Positions 1 through 8,487 of a stretch of 64,000 nt of DNA are shown one piece after another. The DNA lies in contig NZ_JANLNV010000075.1 of assembly GCF_025465935.1 (NCBI RefSeq), positions 38,683-102,682 of the forward strand, read 5' to 3'. The position numbers and the translations under genes were made by a program. The notes below the pieces were generated by a model, which ran no database searches, had not been told where the DNA came from, and saw only the letters and a program-made list of their open reading frames with translations. Each line of letters opens with the position of its first letter. The first letter of the stretch is position 1. This DNA comes from Pseudomonas sp. 7P_10.2_Bac1. GTDB taxonomy: Bacteria; Pseudomonadota; Gammaproteobacteria; Pseudomonadales; Pseudomonadaceae.

Positions 1-438
1 CGTGTTGGCTTCGCTGGCGTATTGGCCGAGTTGCTCCAGGTTGGCCGCCAGTTCGCGTTCGGCTTGCAGCAGCAAGGCTTGCGGGTCACCTGCCAATTTG
101 CCGGCTGCCAGCAGCTCGGTATTACTGAAGGTGTCGAGGTTCTCAAGGCTGGGGCGCACGGCGTCTGCCAGCGTGGGCGGCAACGGAGCGAGTTGCTGTT
201 TGAGGGTCTCCAGCGCGCTGTTGGCCTCGCTTAAACGCACGGCATCACCGCTGGCCAGGTAGTCCTCAATGTTGCGCGCCACCTGATTCTGAAAGTGCTG
301 GGAGAGGCTCAAGTAGCGCTCCATCAACAGGTACGGGCGTTCCAGGGCCTGTTGCGACCACCACAGGGTAGCGCCTAACGCGAGACACACGGCGACCAGC
401 AGCACGGTGTTGAGGTTGGTGAGCAACTTCAGGCGCAT
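1..438 (-). CDS. ctpL: Methyl-accepting chemotaxis protein, N-terminal part (CtpL-like)
   Basis: This is the first 146 codons of a reverse-strand gene that runs off the left edge. The ATG at 438 opens a short basic N-terminus (MRLKLLTNLN) and one hydrophobic membrane segment (about residues 11-27). A hydrophilic, leucine- and glutamine-rich helical region follows, as in periplasmic ligand-binding domains of chemoreceptors. The signalling domain would lie outside the window, so the family is not proven here. The name rests on position: in P. aeruginosa the phosphate chemoreceptor gene ctpL sits directly beside gcbA, the DUF2333 gene, the Nudix gene, the SUI1 gene and speA, which is the order seen here. 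It lies 107 bp downstream of gcbA on the same strand. A histidine kinase with a similar sensor region is the main alternative. Confidence 0.6.
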   Translation of the reverse strand, partial: MRLKLLTNLNTVLLVAVCLALGATLWWSQQALERPYLLMERYLSLSQHFQNQVARNIEDYLASGDAVRLSEANSALETLKQQLAPLPPTLADAVRPSLENLDTFSNTELLAAGKLAGDPQALLLQAERELAANLEQLGQYASEANT

Positions 439-545
439 AAGAGATTCTGCCTACTACGCAGTGAGAAGCGGCTGAAGTTATTGCACTTAAGTTACAGCGA
501 TGTGACGAGCGGGAGTGCCCCGACTAAAATAGTGGCTATTAGCCT

Positions 546-2162
546 TTATCGAGCGAAGCGCTGCACCTGGTTGCGGCCGTTGTTCTTCGCGAAGTACAAC
601 GCTTCATCAGCCTGTGAGGCCATCTTCAGGTTGTCGGAATCACTGTGCAGTTGCACCACGCCAGCGCTGAAAGTGCAGCACAGATCGGTCGGCTGGGCGG
701 GGTACTGGATCTCGCAAAAGCGCTCACGTATCAGGTTGAGGATCTGGAAGGCTGACTCCAGGTCAGTGTCGGGCATGACAATCGCGAACTCTTCGCCACC
801 ATAGCGGCCTATAAAGTCGGTCTTGCGCAGGCGCTGCTTGAGGTACAACGCCAAGCTTTTGATCACGCGGTCACCCATGGGGTGGCCGTAGCAATCATTG
901 ACCCGTTTGAAATGGTCGAGGTCGAGCATCGCAAAGCTCAAAGGGCGATTTTCGCGGCGGGCGCGGAAGGTGCAGTCTTCGAGCAATTGCAGAATGTGCG
1001 TGTGGTTGTACAGGCCGGTCAGGCTGTCGCGCACCATGCGCGCTTTTAAATGCCGGGCGCGGGCGGCGCGGTTGCGCACCGTGGTAATGAGGTGGCGTGG
1101 TTGGATGGGCTTGGTCAGGAAGTCGTCACCGCCTTCGCTCATGGCATCAAGCTGTTTGTCCATATCGTCTTCGGCCGACAAATAAATGATCGGCACGCTG
1201 ACATAGCGATCGTTGTGGCGGATGACCTTGGCCAATTCGGTGCCGACACAGCTGGGCATGTACATGTCGAGGATGATCAGGTCGGGCTGGAAATCCGCCA
1301 GTTCAGCCATGGTCTGGATCGGATTAGTCAGCGTGCGGGTGATGATCCCCGCCGTGTTGAGCAGGCGTTCGGTGTGCAACGCCTGAGCCCGTGAATCGTC
1401 AATGATCAGCACCTTGTAAGGGTCGTAGTGCGCCACGCAGGTCAGTACCTCGATCTTCTCCATGAGGCTGGAGACTTCAAGGGTGCCGGTCAGAAATGCC
1501 TGACCACCGGCACGCACGGCGGCCAGTCGGGTGGGGGTGTCGGTTTCATGCTGGCTGAAGAACAAGAGTGGCAGTTTCTGTTCAAGCCCGACCTGGACCT
1601 CTGCAGCCAACGCCAGGCCCTGGTTGGGGCCGGCGAAATCCACCTCCATCACGATGGCTGCCGGATGGCGCTCAGCCATGGCCCGATAAAAGGCGGTGGG
1701 ACTGGAAAGGGCGACGGCATGAAGTTCAAAAAACTCCAATTGCGTGGTCAGGCGCTGGGCGCGCTCCAGGTCTTGCAGGAGGATGTAGACCGGCTTGCGC
1801 AGTGGCGGCAGCGCAGTGTGTGCCAGTTGATCACCCTGACGCAGGCCGGTGCGTGACAGACGTTGCATCAGCCGGTTGAGATCACTGATCAGCGGGCTGC
1901 TCAGGCGCCCGCGATTATCGGCGATCTGTTGCAGCACCTCGTCGGTGGCCTGGGCCAGTTCGCGGTGCTCGGGTTGCTCGAAGCGCTCGGCAAAGCGCTG
2001 CAGGCGCCCGTTGGCCTCGCTGAATTCGGCGAGCCCCGAGGCCGACCATTCCTGAGTCTGCAAGCGCTGCCAGATTTCCAGAATCTGGTGGGCCTGATGC
2101 GTAACGCGCTGGGCAAAGTGGTGCTTCAGGCGTTCGTGGCTGAGGTCTTCTTGCTCGGTCAT
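546..2162 (-). CDS. gcbA: Response regulator with GGDEF domain, diguanylate cyclase GcbA
   Basis: Makes cyclic di-GMP from two GTP in the cytoplasm. The 538-residue protein has a helical N-terminal region (about 1-125), a first receiver-like domain (about 126-245) that looks degenerate, a canonical second receiver (about 250-370; IIDDS, phospho-acceptor in ILDMYMP, and KP near its end), then a GGDEF domain (about 375-538). The active site reads GGEEF. An inhibitory I-site RKTD lies exactly five residues upstream, so product feedback is likely. In P. fluorescens and P. aeruginosa the homologue GcbA promotes surface attachment and affects dispersal through flagella. The gene is followed by the chemoreceptor gene on the same strand and is divergent from the DUF2333 gene. 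The function is secure from the motifs; the symbol comes from domain order and synteny. Confidence 0.9.
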   Translation of the reverse strand: MTEQEDLSHERLKHHFAQRVTHQAHQILEIWQRLQTQEWSASGLAEFSEANGRLQRFAERFEQPEHRELAQATDEVLQQIADNRGRLSSPLISDLNRLMQRLSRTGLRQGDQLAHTALPPLRKPVYILLQDLERAQRLTTQLEFFELHAVALSSPTAFYRAMAERHPAAIVMEVDFAGPNQGLALAAEVQVGLEQKLPLLFFSQHETDTPTRLAAVRAGGQAFLTGTLEVSSLMEKIEVLTCVAHYDPYKVLIIDDSRAQALHTERLLNTAGIITRTLTNPIQTMAELADFQPDLIILDMYMPSCVGTELAKVIRHNDRYVSVPIIYLSAEDDMDKQLDAMSEGGDDFLTKPIQPRHLITTVRNRAARARHLKARMVRDSLTGLYNHTHILQLLEDCTFRARRENRPLSFAMLDLDHFKRVNDCYGHPMGDRVIKSLALYLKQRLRKTDFIGRYGGEEFAIVMPDTDLESAFQILNLIRERFCEIQYPAQPTDLCCTFSAGVVQLHSDSDNLKMASQADEALYFAKNNGRNQVQRFAR

Positions 2163-2380
2163 ATCCTGGCCGCTGGGTTAGGGGCATGCTGGAGTCGAGT
2201 GCTGGCTCCATGCTATCACTGCGTGTCCGGCTTGAACCTGTCCCACCTTGAAATAAGCTCGCCCACACCGATATTAGCCATTGGCCGCCCCTGCATAGGC
2301 GTGGCTTCACGCATGTTTTATAGTGCCGAAACTCAAGTAAGGCCCGGCGATGGAGCAAGTCAGCTTAGTCGTGATTAAAA

Positions 2381-2400
2381 ATCGTGCAATAAGGCACGAT
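2381..2400. other. Small inverted repeat in gcbA/DUF2333 intergenic region
   Basis: ATCGTGC and GCACGAT form a perfect 7-bp inverted repeat around a 6-base loop, 53 bp before the DUF2333 start. There is no T-tract, so it is not a clear terminator. It could be an operator or a leader hairpin. The rest of the 290-bp divergent gap (2163-2452) shows nothing else I can name. Confidence 0.3.
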
Positions 2401-2452
2401 GAGGTAGGGTTGTGGTCGAACCGTTGAATCAAGCATCTGAAAGGACATAGCC

Positions 2453-3523
2453 ATGCTGGACTGGAAAAAACGAGAGGGCGAGAGCGCCCGCGAGACGGTC
2501 AGGGACACTCAAGCCAAGCCGCGTGGCTATTTCAAAAGCATCCTGCTGAGCCGCTCGATCGCCATGCTGGTGGGTATTTACGTGGTGGTCTGCCTGGCGC
2601 TGGGCTGGTACTGGAGCCGTGAACCCGACTTGTTCCCGGTGCAGAAAAACGCTCAGTTGGCGGCTGAAAAAACCGGCCAGCAAATGGTTCCGGGCTTCAC
2701 CACCGTTGAAACCCTCAAGACAGTCGCCGGCACCTTGCTCAACAAGCCGGGCGGCTACTTGTCCAACGACCGCTTCCCGCCGGGTGTGTTGCTGGACAAC
2801 ATCCCGAGTTGGGAATACGGCGTGCTGGTGCAGGTACGTGACTTGACCCGTGCCTTGCGCAAAGACTTTGCACGTTCGCAGTCGCAGTCTGCCGAAGACG
2901 CCGATCTGGCCAAGGCCGAGCCGCGTTTCAACTTCGACAACAAGAGCTGGATGCTGCCGTCCAGTGAGTCTGAATACCAGGAAGGGATCAAATCCCTGAG
3001 CCGCTATCAGGCGCGCTTGTCCGATCCAAATCAGAAAAATGCCCTGTTCTATGCCCGTGCCGACAACCTGAACAACTGGTTGGGTGATGTGGGGACGCGT
3101 CTGGGCTCGCTGTCGCAGCGCTTGTCGGCCAGTGTGGGTCGGGTCAAGCTCAACACCACACTGAAAACCGAAAGCCTGGAGCCGGGCCAGGTACCGGTGG
3201 TGGATGAAGAAATCGTTGAAACCCCATGGCTGCAAATCGACAACGTGTTCTATGAAGCCCGTGGTCAGGCCTGGGCGCTGTCGCACCTGCTGCGCGCCAT
3301 CGAAGTCGATTTTGCCGATGTGCTGGCGAAAAAGAACGCCACAGTCAGCGTGCGCCAGATTATTCGTGAGCTGGAGGCCGCTCAAGAGCCGGTCTGGAGC
3401 CCGATGATCCTCAACGGTAGCGGCTTTGGCATTCTGGCCAACCACTCGCTGGTCATGGCCAACTACATCTCGCGGGCGAATGCGGCGGTCATGGACCTTC
3501 GTCAATTGCTGTCGCAGGGCTAA
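2453..3523 (+). CDS. DUF2333 family inner-membrane protein
   Basis: A 356-residue protein of the DUF2333 family, found between gcbA and the Nudix gene in many pseudomonads. The function is unknown. A charged cytoplasmic N-terminus (about 35 residues) precedes a single membrane segment (about 36-54, rich in V, Y and L). A long hydrophilic periplasmic domain follows, so it is probably a bitopic inner-membrane protein. The ATG at 2453 has an AGGA-type ribosome site 8 bases upstream. The downstream Nudix gene starts 3 bases after its stop, so the two are probably cotranscribed. I see no catalytic motif. Confidence 0.85.
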   Translation: MLDWKKREGESARETVRDTQAKPRGYFKSILLSRSIAMLVGIYVVVCLALGWYWSREPDLFPVQKNAQLAAEKTGQQMVPGFTTVETLKTVAGTLLNKPGGYLSNDRFPPGVLLDNIPSWEYGVLVQVRDLTRALRKDFARSQSQSAEDADLAKAEPRFNFDNKSWMLPSSESEYQEGIKSLSRYQARLSDPNQKNALFYARADNLNNWLGDVGTRLGSLSQRLSASVGRVKLNTTLKTESLEPGQVPVVDEEIVETPWLQIDNVFYEARGQAWALSHLLRAIEVDFADVLAKKNATVSVRQIIRELEAAQEPVWSPMILNGSGFGILANHSLVMANYISRANAAVMDLRQLLSQG

Positions 3524-3526
3524 GGG

Positions 3527-4060
3527 ATGGCAATCTCCACTTTAGAGGCTGCGCACCGTGCAGCCTCTGATATCGAACAGGTGGTCTGGGTGGACCGCGA
3601 CGACCGCGTGCTCGGCGCTTTGCCGCGCCAGCAATTGCGCGAGCGCAACTTGATCGGGCGTGGCACGTTCATTCTATTGTTCAACTCGGCCGGTGAGTTG
3701 TGCGTGCATCAACGCACCCTCAGCAAGGCGCTGTATCCGGGGTTCTGGGATGTGGCAGCGGGTGGCATGGTCGGCGCGAACGAAACCTACGCGCAGTCCG
3801 CCACCCGTGAATTGGCCGAAGAGCTGGGCGTCAGCGGTATCGAGCTGACGGCGCACGAACGCTTCTACTTTGAGGCTCCGCAAAACCACCTGTGGTGCGG
3901 GGTGTTTTCTGGCGTCTGGGATGGCCCTTTGCAGGTGCAGCCCGAAGAGGTTCAGCAGGCGTTGTTCATGCCGGTGGCCGAGGCCTTGCGCCTGAGTGAA
4001 CAGCAGCCTTTTTGCCCAGATTCACTGGATGCGTTGAGGCGTTATCTGGCGCACGCCTGA
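3527..4060 (+). CDS. Nudix hydrolase (YfcD-like)
   Basis: A 177-residue Nudix hydrolase, predicted to cleave a nucleoside diphosphate linked to another group; the substrate is unknown. The Nudix box is complete at about residues 85-107: GGMVGANE, then RELAEELGV, which supplies the metal-binding REXXEE glutamates. The N-terminal part (VWVDRDDRVLG, RGTFILLF, CVHQRTLSKALYPG) resembles YfcD and isopentenyl-diphosphate isomerase-like members, so an IPP isomerase-like reaction is an alternative. The ATG comes 3 bases after the DUF2333 stop and its ribosome site (AAGGG) overlaps that stop, pointing to translational coupling. A REP palindrome begins immediately after the stop codon. Confidence 0.88.
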   Translation: MAISTLEAAHRAASDIEQVVWVDRDDRVLGALPRQQLRERNLIGRGTFILLFNSAGELCVHQRTLSKALYPGFWDVAAGGMVGANETYAQSATRELAEELGVSGIELTAHERFYFEAPQNHLWCGVFSGVWDGPLQVQPEEVQQALFMPVAEALRLSEQQPFCPDSLDALRRYLAHA

Positions 4061-4146
4061 CAGGTGGGGGCGGGCTTGCTCGCGATGCGAACTACGCGGC
4101 CAGTAGCCCGAATGACGCTGATGCCATCGCGAGCAGGCCCGCTTGC
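4061..4146. repeat. REP palindrome, family B
   Basis: GCGGGCTTGCTCGCGAT near 4070-4086 is mirrored by ATCGCGAGCAGGCCCGC near 4126-4142, with a variable centre. The same arms recur at 13395-13483 and 41377-41455. This is the fluorescent-Pseudomonas type of repetitive extragenic palindrome and can fold into a long hairpin. It occupies the first part of the 307-bp gap between the Nudix and SUI1 genes. The remainder (4147-4367) probably holds the SUI1 promoter; I cannot identify -35/-10 boxes with confidence. Confidence 0.85.
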
Positions 4147-4367
4147 GCAGAGGTTGCAATGGCAGCAGGAAAAACCTTTAAAAATTGCGCCAATTGGCTA
4201 TTGGGCCTCAGCGATTTTGTCGTTACACTGCGCGACCTTTTCAGGCTCAGGTGCTTTTGCGCTTGAGTTGCGCTGCCCCTGCCAGAGTGGGGCTTCGCGG
4301 TCGGTACACCTTGGCGCAAGCGCGTCATGCACCGGCCAATTTTTTGTCCTCCATATGAGGATTGCCG

Positions 4368-4739
4368 GTGGCCAAAAAAGCCGCATCCTTCGCCGCCCTG
4401 GGTGGCCTGGTATTTTCCACCGACGCAGGTCGTCACTGTCCAGACTGTCGTCAGCCAGTGGACGCCTGTACCTGCAAACAAACCCTGATCCCTGCCGGTG
4501 ATGGCATTGCTCGCGTGCGCCGCGAAAGCAAAGGCCGTGGCGGCAAGACGGTGACGACCATCACGGGCGTGCCGTTAGCCGAAGACGCACTCAAGGAACT
4601 GGCCACCACGTTGAAAAAACGCTGTGGCACAGGTGGAGCGTTGAAAGACGGCGTCATCGAGATCCAGGGCGACCACGTTGAGCTGTTACTGGCTGAACTG
4701 GTCAAGCACGGTTTCAAAGCCAAGAAGTCCGGCGGCTAG
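4368..4739 (+). CDS. SUI1/eIF1-like translation factor (YciH family)
   Basis: A 123-residue member of the bacterial SUI1 (eIF1-like, YciH) family, associated with fidelity of translation initiation on the 30S subunit. The C-terminal half carries the SUI1 core (about 45-120): GGKTVTTITG, LKKRCGTGG, KDGVIEIQGDH, with VKHGFKAK at the end. The N-terminus has a cysteine cluster (CPDC then CTC) that could bind a metal. I chose the GTG at 4368 because GAGG lies 7 bases upstream. An in-frame TTG at 4362 would be only one base from that site. It lies upstream of speA on the same strand, as in other pseudomonads, with 215 bp between, so speA probably has its own promoter. Confidence 0.88.
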   Translation: MAKKAASFAALGGLVFSTDAGRHCPDCRQPVDACTCKQTLIPAGDGIARVRRESKGRGGKTVTTITGVPLAEDALKELATTLKKRCGTGGALKDGVIEIQGDHVELLLAELVKHGFKAKKSGG

Positions 4740-4954
4740 CAGCCTCTGTCAAAACCACCGTTGAGTTGTCTTGCCGCCTCCAAGGGCCGGGCAAGTGCTG
4801 CTCGCCATGGTTTTCACAGAGCCTGTTATTGCGGGTTTCTAAACTCGGCGCTGTTGTCAGGGTCTACCCTGAGCAGACTAATCGTCATTTTTACTCATTA
4901 GACTGCGCCGACCTGGTCACAGGTTTGGCTACTTGACTTATATAGGGGACTTCG

Positions 4955-6868
4955 ATGTCCGTACGACGCACACGCAAAGACGATGGCAGCCAATGGACAG
5001 TTGCGGACAGCCGCAGTGTTTACGGGATTCGCCATTGGGGGGCCGGGTATTTCGCGATCAATGAAGCCGGTCGCGTAGAAGTCCGTCCGAACGGCCCGAA
5101 CAGCTCGCCCATCGATCTGTACGAGCAAGTCGACGAACTGCGCCAAAGTGGCTTGTCCTTGCCATTGCTGGTGCGTTTTCCAGATATTTTGCAGGACCGT
5201 GTACGCCAACTGACCGGTGCTTTTGATGCCAACATCGAGCGCCTGGAGTACCAGAGCCAGTACACCGCGTTGTACCCGATCAAGGTGAACCAGCAAGAAG
5301 CCGTGATCGAAAACATCATCGCCACGCAGAACGTGTCGATTGGCCTTGAAGCCGGCTCCAAGCCCGAGCTGCTGGCCGTGCTGGCGCTGGCCCCCAAAGG
5401 CGGCACCATCGTCTGCAACGGTTACAAGGACCGTGAATTCATTCGCCTGGCCTTGATGGGCCAGAAGCTCGGTCACAACGTGTTCATCGTGATCGAGAAA
5501 GAGTCCGAAGTAGACCTGGTGATCGAAGAAGCGGCCTCGCTCAAGGTCAAGCCACAGGTTGGCCTGCGCGTGCGCCTGTCGTCGCTGGCGTCGAGCAAAT
5601 GGGCTGACACCGGGGGTGAGAAATCCAAGTTCGGCTTGTCGGCGGCGCAGCTGCTGTCGGTTGTGGAGCGCTTCCGTGGCGCCGGCCTGGACCAGGGCAT
5701 TCGCCTGCTGCACTTCCACATGGGCTCGCAGATCGCCAACCTGGCGGACTACCAGCACGGCTTCAAAGAAGCGATTCGCTACTACGGCGAACTGCGCAAC
5801 CTCGGCCTGCCGGTCGACCACATCGACGTGGGCGGCGGTCTGGGCGTTGACTACGACGGCACACACTCGCGCAACGCCAGTTCGATCAACTACGACATGG
5901 ACGATTACGCCGGTGTCGTGGTCGGCATGCTCAAAGAGTTCTGCGACGCACAAGGCCTGCCGCACCCGCACATTTTCTCTGAAAGCGGCCGTTCCCTGAC
6001 CGCACACCACGCCATGCTGGTGGTGCAAGTGACCGACGTCGAGAAGCACAACGACGACGTGCCAGAGATCGAAAACAAAGAAAGCCTGCCCGAGACTGTG
6101 CAGTGGCTGGTGGATCTGCTGGGCCCGACCGACATCGAGATGGTCACCGAAACCTACTGGCGCGCGACGCACTACATGAGCGACGTGGCGGCCCAGTACG
6201 CCGATGGCAAAATCAGCCTGTCGGAAAAAGCCCTGGCCGAACAGTGCTACTTCGCCGTGTGCCGTCGCCTGCACAACTCCTTGAAAGCGCGTCAGCGTTC
6301 GCACCGCCAGGTGCTGGACGAACTCAACGACAAACTGGCCGACAAGTACATCTGCAACTTCTCGGTCTTCCAGAGCCTGCCGGACACCTGGGCGATTGGC
6401 CAAGTGCTGCCGATCCTGCCGCTGCATCGTCTTGACGAAGAGCCGCTGCGCCGCGCTGTGCTGCAAGACCTGACCTGCGACTCCGACGGCAAGATCAAGC
6501 AATACGTCGACGAGCAGAGCATCGAAACCAGCCTGCCGGTACACGCGCTCAACGAAGGCGAAGATTACCTGCTGGGTATCTTCCTGGTGGGTGCTTATCA
6601 GGAAATCCTGGGTGACATGCACAACCTGTTCGGTGACACCGACTCGGTGAACATCTACCAGAAAGCCGATGGCAGCGTGTACCACGCCGGTATCGAGACC
6701 CACGACACCATCGAAGACATGCTGCGCTACGTACACTTGTCGCCCGAGGAGTTGATGACTCACTACCGTGACAAAGTGGCCAGCGCCAAGATCAGCGCCA
6801 AAGAGCGTACCCAGTTCCTCGACGCCTTGCGCCTGGGGCTGACGCGTTCGTCTTACTTGTCCTCATAA
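4955..6868 (+). CDS. speA: Biosynthetic arginine decarboxylase
   Basis: Decarboxylates L-arginine to agmatine, the entry step of the arginine route to putrescine and spermidine. The 637-residue length and sequence fit the PLP-dependent SpeA family (fold type III). The PLP lysine is Lys110 in LYPIKVNQQ. The glycine-rich phosphate-binding segment is [12 protein letters not shown] near 290-301, and a C-terminal cysteine-containing segment (LTCDSDGK) also fits. The ATG at 4955 follows a GGGGAC ribosome site. It is monocistronic by appearance, with a family A REP palindrome starting 13 bp after the stop. The neighbouring convergent gene is a MATE exporter. No frameshift or missing motif is seen. 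Confidence 0.97.
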   Translation: MSVRRTRKDDGSQWTVADSRSVYGIRHWGAGYFAINEAGRVEVRPNGPNSSPIDLYEQVDELRQSGLSLPLLVRFPDILQDRVRQLTGAFDANIERLEYQSQYTALYPIKVNQQEAVIENIIATQNVSIGLEAGSKPELLAVLALAPKGGTIVCNGYKDREFIRLALMGQKLGHNVFIVIEKESEVDLVIEEAASLKVKPQVGLRVRLSSLASSKWADTGGEKSKFGLSAAQLLSVVERFRGAGLDQGIRLLHFHMGSQIANLADYQHGFKEAIRYYGELRNLGLPVDHIDVGGGLGVDYDGTHSRNASSINYDMDDYAGVVVGMLKEFCDAQGLPHPHIFSESGRSLTAHHAMLVVQVTDVEKHNDDVPEIENKESLPETVQWLVDLLGPTDIEMVTETYWRATHYMSDVAAQYADGKISLSEKALAEQCYFAVCRRLHNSLKARQRSHRQVLDELNDKLADKYICNFSVFQSLPDTWAIGQVLPILPLHRLDEEPLRRAVLQDLTCDSDGKIKQYVDEQSIETSLPVHALNEGEDYLLGIFLVGAYQEILGDMHNLFGDTDSVNIYQKADGSVYHAGIETHDTIEDMLRYVHLSPEELMTHYRDKVASAKISAKERTQFLDALRLGLTRSSYLSS

Positions 6869-6880
6869 GACTCAACTGAC

Positions 6881-6951
6881 CTGCAGGAGCGATCTTGTCT
6901 CGCGATCTTTTGACCCTTTAAAAGATCGCGAGGCAAGCTCGCTCCTACAGG
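6881..6951. repeat. REP palindrome, family A
   Basis: CTGCAGGAGCGA and TCGCTCCTACAG are the outer arms; TCGCGATCTTTT and AAAAGATCGCGA are the inner arms. It sits between the convergent speA and MATE genes, ending 2 bp before the MATE stop. Similar copies lie at 19597-19651, 37679-37747, 52003-52054 and 55689-55751. It could act as a transcript-end hairpin for both genes. Confidence 0.85.
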
Positions 6952-6952
6952 G

Positions 6953-8281
6953 TTATGGGGTAAACCAGCGGATTCGCGTGGCGTATAGCCCCAAAATCGC
7001 GCTGCGCAGCACCATAAACAGCAAGAAACTTATCCACAGCCCGTGGTTGCCGTAACCATGCAAGGCCCAGGCGACGGGAAAGGCGATGACTACGCTCACC
7101 AGCATTGCATTGCGCATTTCCAGGGCGCGGGTGGCGCCGATAAACAAACCGTCCAGCAAGTAGCTCCACACCGCAATCAGCGGCAGCACGGCCAGGTACG
7201 GCAAGTACTGGAAGGCTGTTTCGCGCACGCTTGGGATGTCGGTCTGCATCTCGACAAACAGATGCCCGCCGAACAGAAACAGCAACGCAAACAGCGCGCT
7301 GGCCAGTAACGACCAACCACACGCCACCACCATCGAGCGACGCAAAGCCGTTCGATCACGGGCGCCGATGGCATGCCCGCACAACGCTTCGACCGCGTGG
7401 GCCAGACCGTCCAGCGCGTGGGCTGTCAGCAGCAGACCATTGAGCAGCAGCGCGTTTGCCGCCACGGTGGCATCGCCCAAACGCGCACCTTGCACGGTGA
7501 TAGCAAAAAATACCGATTGCAGCAGCAGGCTGCGGATAAAAATATCGCGGTTAACCCCCAGCAGCGGTTTCCAGTTGTGCCACACGCGCAGCGCGGCCCA
7601 GGCCATCTTGCCCGGATACGCCCGCAATGCGCCGCGTGTCAGCCACAAACCGAGCAGGGCGCCGCTCCACTCGGCAATCACCGAGGCCCGCGCGGAGCCG
7701 ACCACGCCCCAGTCCAGACCGAGGACAAACCACAGGTTGAGGGCGATGTTCATCAGGTTGGTAGTGAGCAAAATCGCCAGCGGTGCCCGCGCGTTTTGTG
7801 CGCCCAGAAACCAGCCCACCAGCGCATAACTGGCCAGGGAGGCGGGCAGGCCAAACAGACGGTTGTGGAAGAACGCCAGCGTCATGTCATGCAGCTCGGC
7901 AGAAGGCTGCATGACACTCAGCGCCACGCCGCTGAACGGGATCGCAATGACAGCCAGAAACAATGAAAGCCCGAGCGCCAACAGTAATCCTTGCAGCAGG
8001 ATTTGCCGCAGCGCTGCGCCATCGTTACGCCCGGCGGCTTGTGCGGAAAAGCCCGTGGTGCCCATGCGCAGAAAGCCCATCATCCAGGCCAGGTAGATAT
8101 ACAGGCTGGCGCCGACCGCCACCGCGCCCAATTGATGAGCGTGGGGCAAATGACCGATCACGGTGCTGTCGACCAGCGCCACCAACGGCACGGAAATATT
8201 CGACAAAATCATCGGCGCAGCCAGCGCCCACACCCGGCGATGGGTCGGGCGGTCGCGCCAGTCGGCTAACAGAAAAGACAT
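6953..8281 (-). CDS. MATE family efflux transporter (DinF-like)
   Basis: A 442-residue multidrug/toxin extrusion transporter, expected to have twelve membrane helices in two six-helix bundles and to exchange cations for substrates at the inner membrane. The N-terminus (WALAAPMILSNISVPLVALVD) is the typical first helix of DinF-type MATE proteins, and TGFSAQAAGRNDG follows. The start at 8281 (MSFLLADW) is preferred over an upstream in-frame ATG because AGGAG lies about 6 bases before it. The gene is convergent with speA and divergent from the large lipoprotein gene. The substrate is unknown. Confidence 0.9.
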   Translation of the reverse strand: MSFLLADWRDRPTHRRVWALAAPMILSNISVPLVALVDSTVIGHLPHAHQLGAVAVGASLYIYLAWMMGFLRMGTTGFSAQAAGRNDGAALRQILLQGLLLALGLSLFLAVIAIPFSGVALSVMQPSAELHDMTLAFFHNRLFGLPASLASYALVGWFLGAQNARAPLAILLTTNLMNIALNLWFVLGLDWGVVGSARASVIAEWSGALLGLWLTRGALRAYPGKMAWAALRVWHNWKPLLGVNRDIFIRSLLLQSVFFAITVQGARLGDATVAANALLLNGLLLTAHALDGLAHAVEALCGHAIGARDRTALRRSMVVACGWSLLASALFALLFLFGGHLFVEMQTDIPSVRETAFQYLPYLAVLPLIAVWSYLLDGLFIGATRALEMRNAMLVSVVIAFPVAWALHGYGNHGLWISFLLFMVLRSAILGLYATRIRWFTP

Positions 8282-8487
8282 GCAGGCTCCTTTGGGGACC
8301 GGCATTGTAACGGAAGCAGCCTTCACCCTCCTTGCGCCTTGCCAAAACCTGTAGTCGCAGCCTCATTATTTGGTAGCGACTAAAGGAACTATGCCCTAGG
8401 AAAATGGTCCTTTACGACCAGCGCGTCTGCCGTTAACGCCACGCTGTTATATAGTTGCCCCTTCACTGCCACAACAATGAGTACACC

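Noticed and set aside
2429..3505. A long reverse open frame opposite the DUF2333 gene
   Set aside because: Antisense shadow. The forward frame has the ribosome site, membrane helix and family match.
4898..6763. A 621-codon open frame antisense to speA
   Set aside because: Shadow of speA, rich in His, Gln and Val with no domain. The forward frame has complete arginine decarboxylase motifs.
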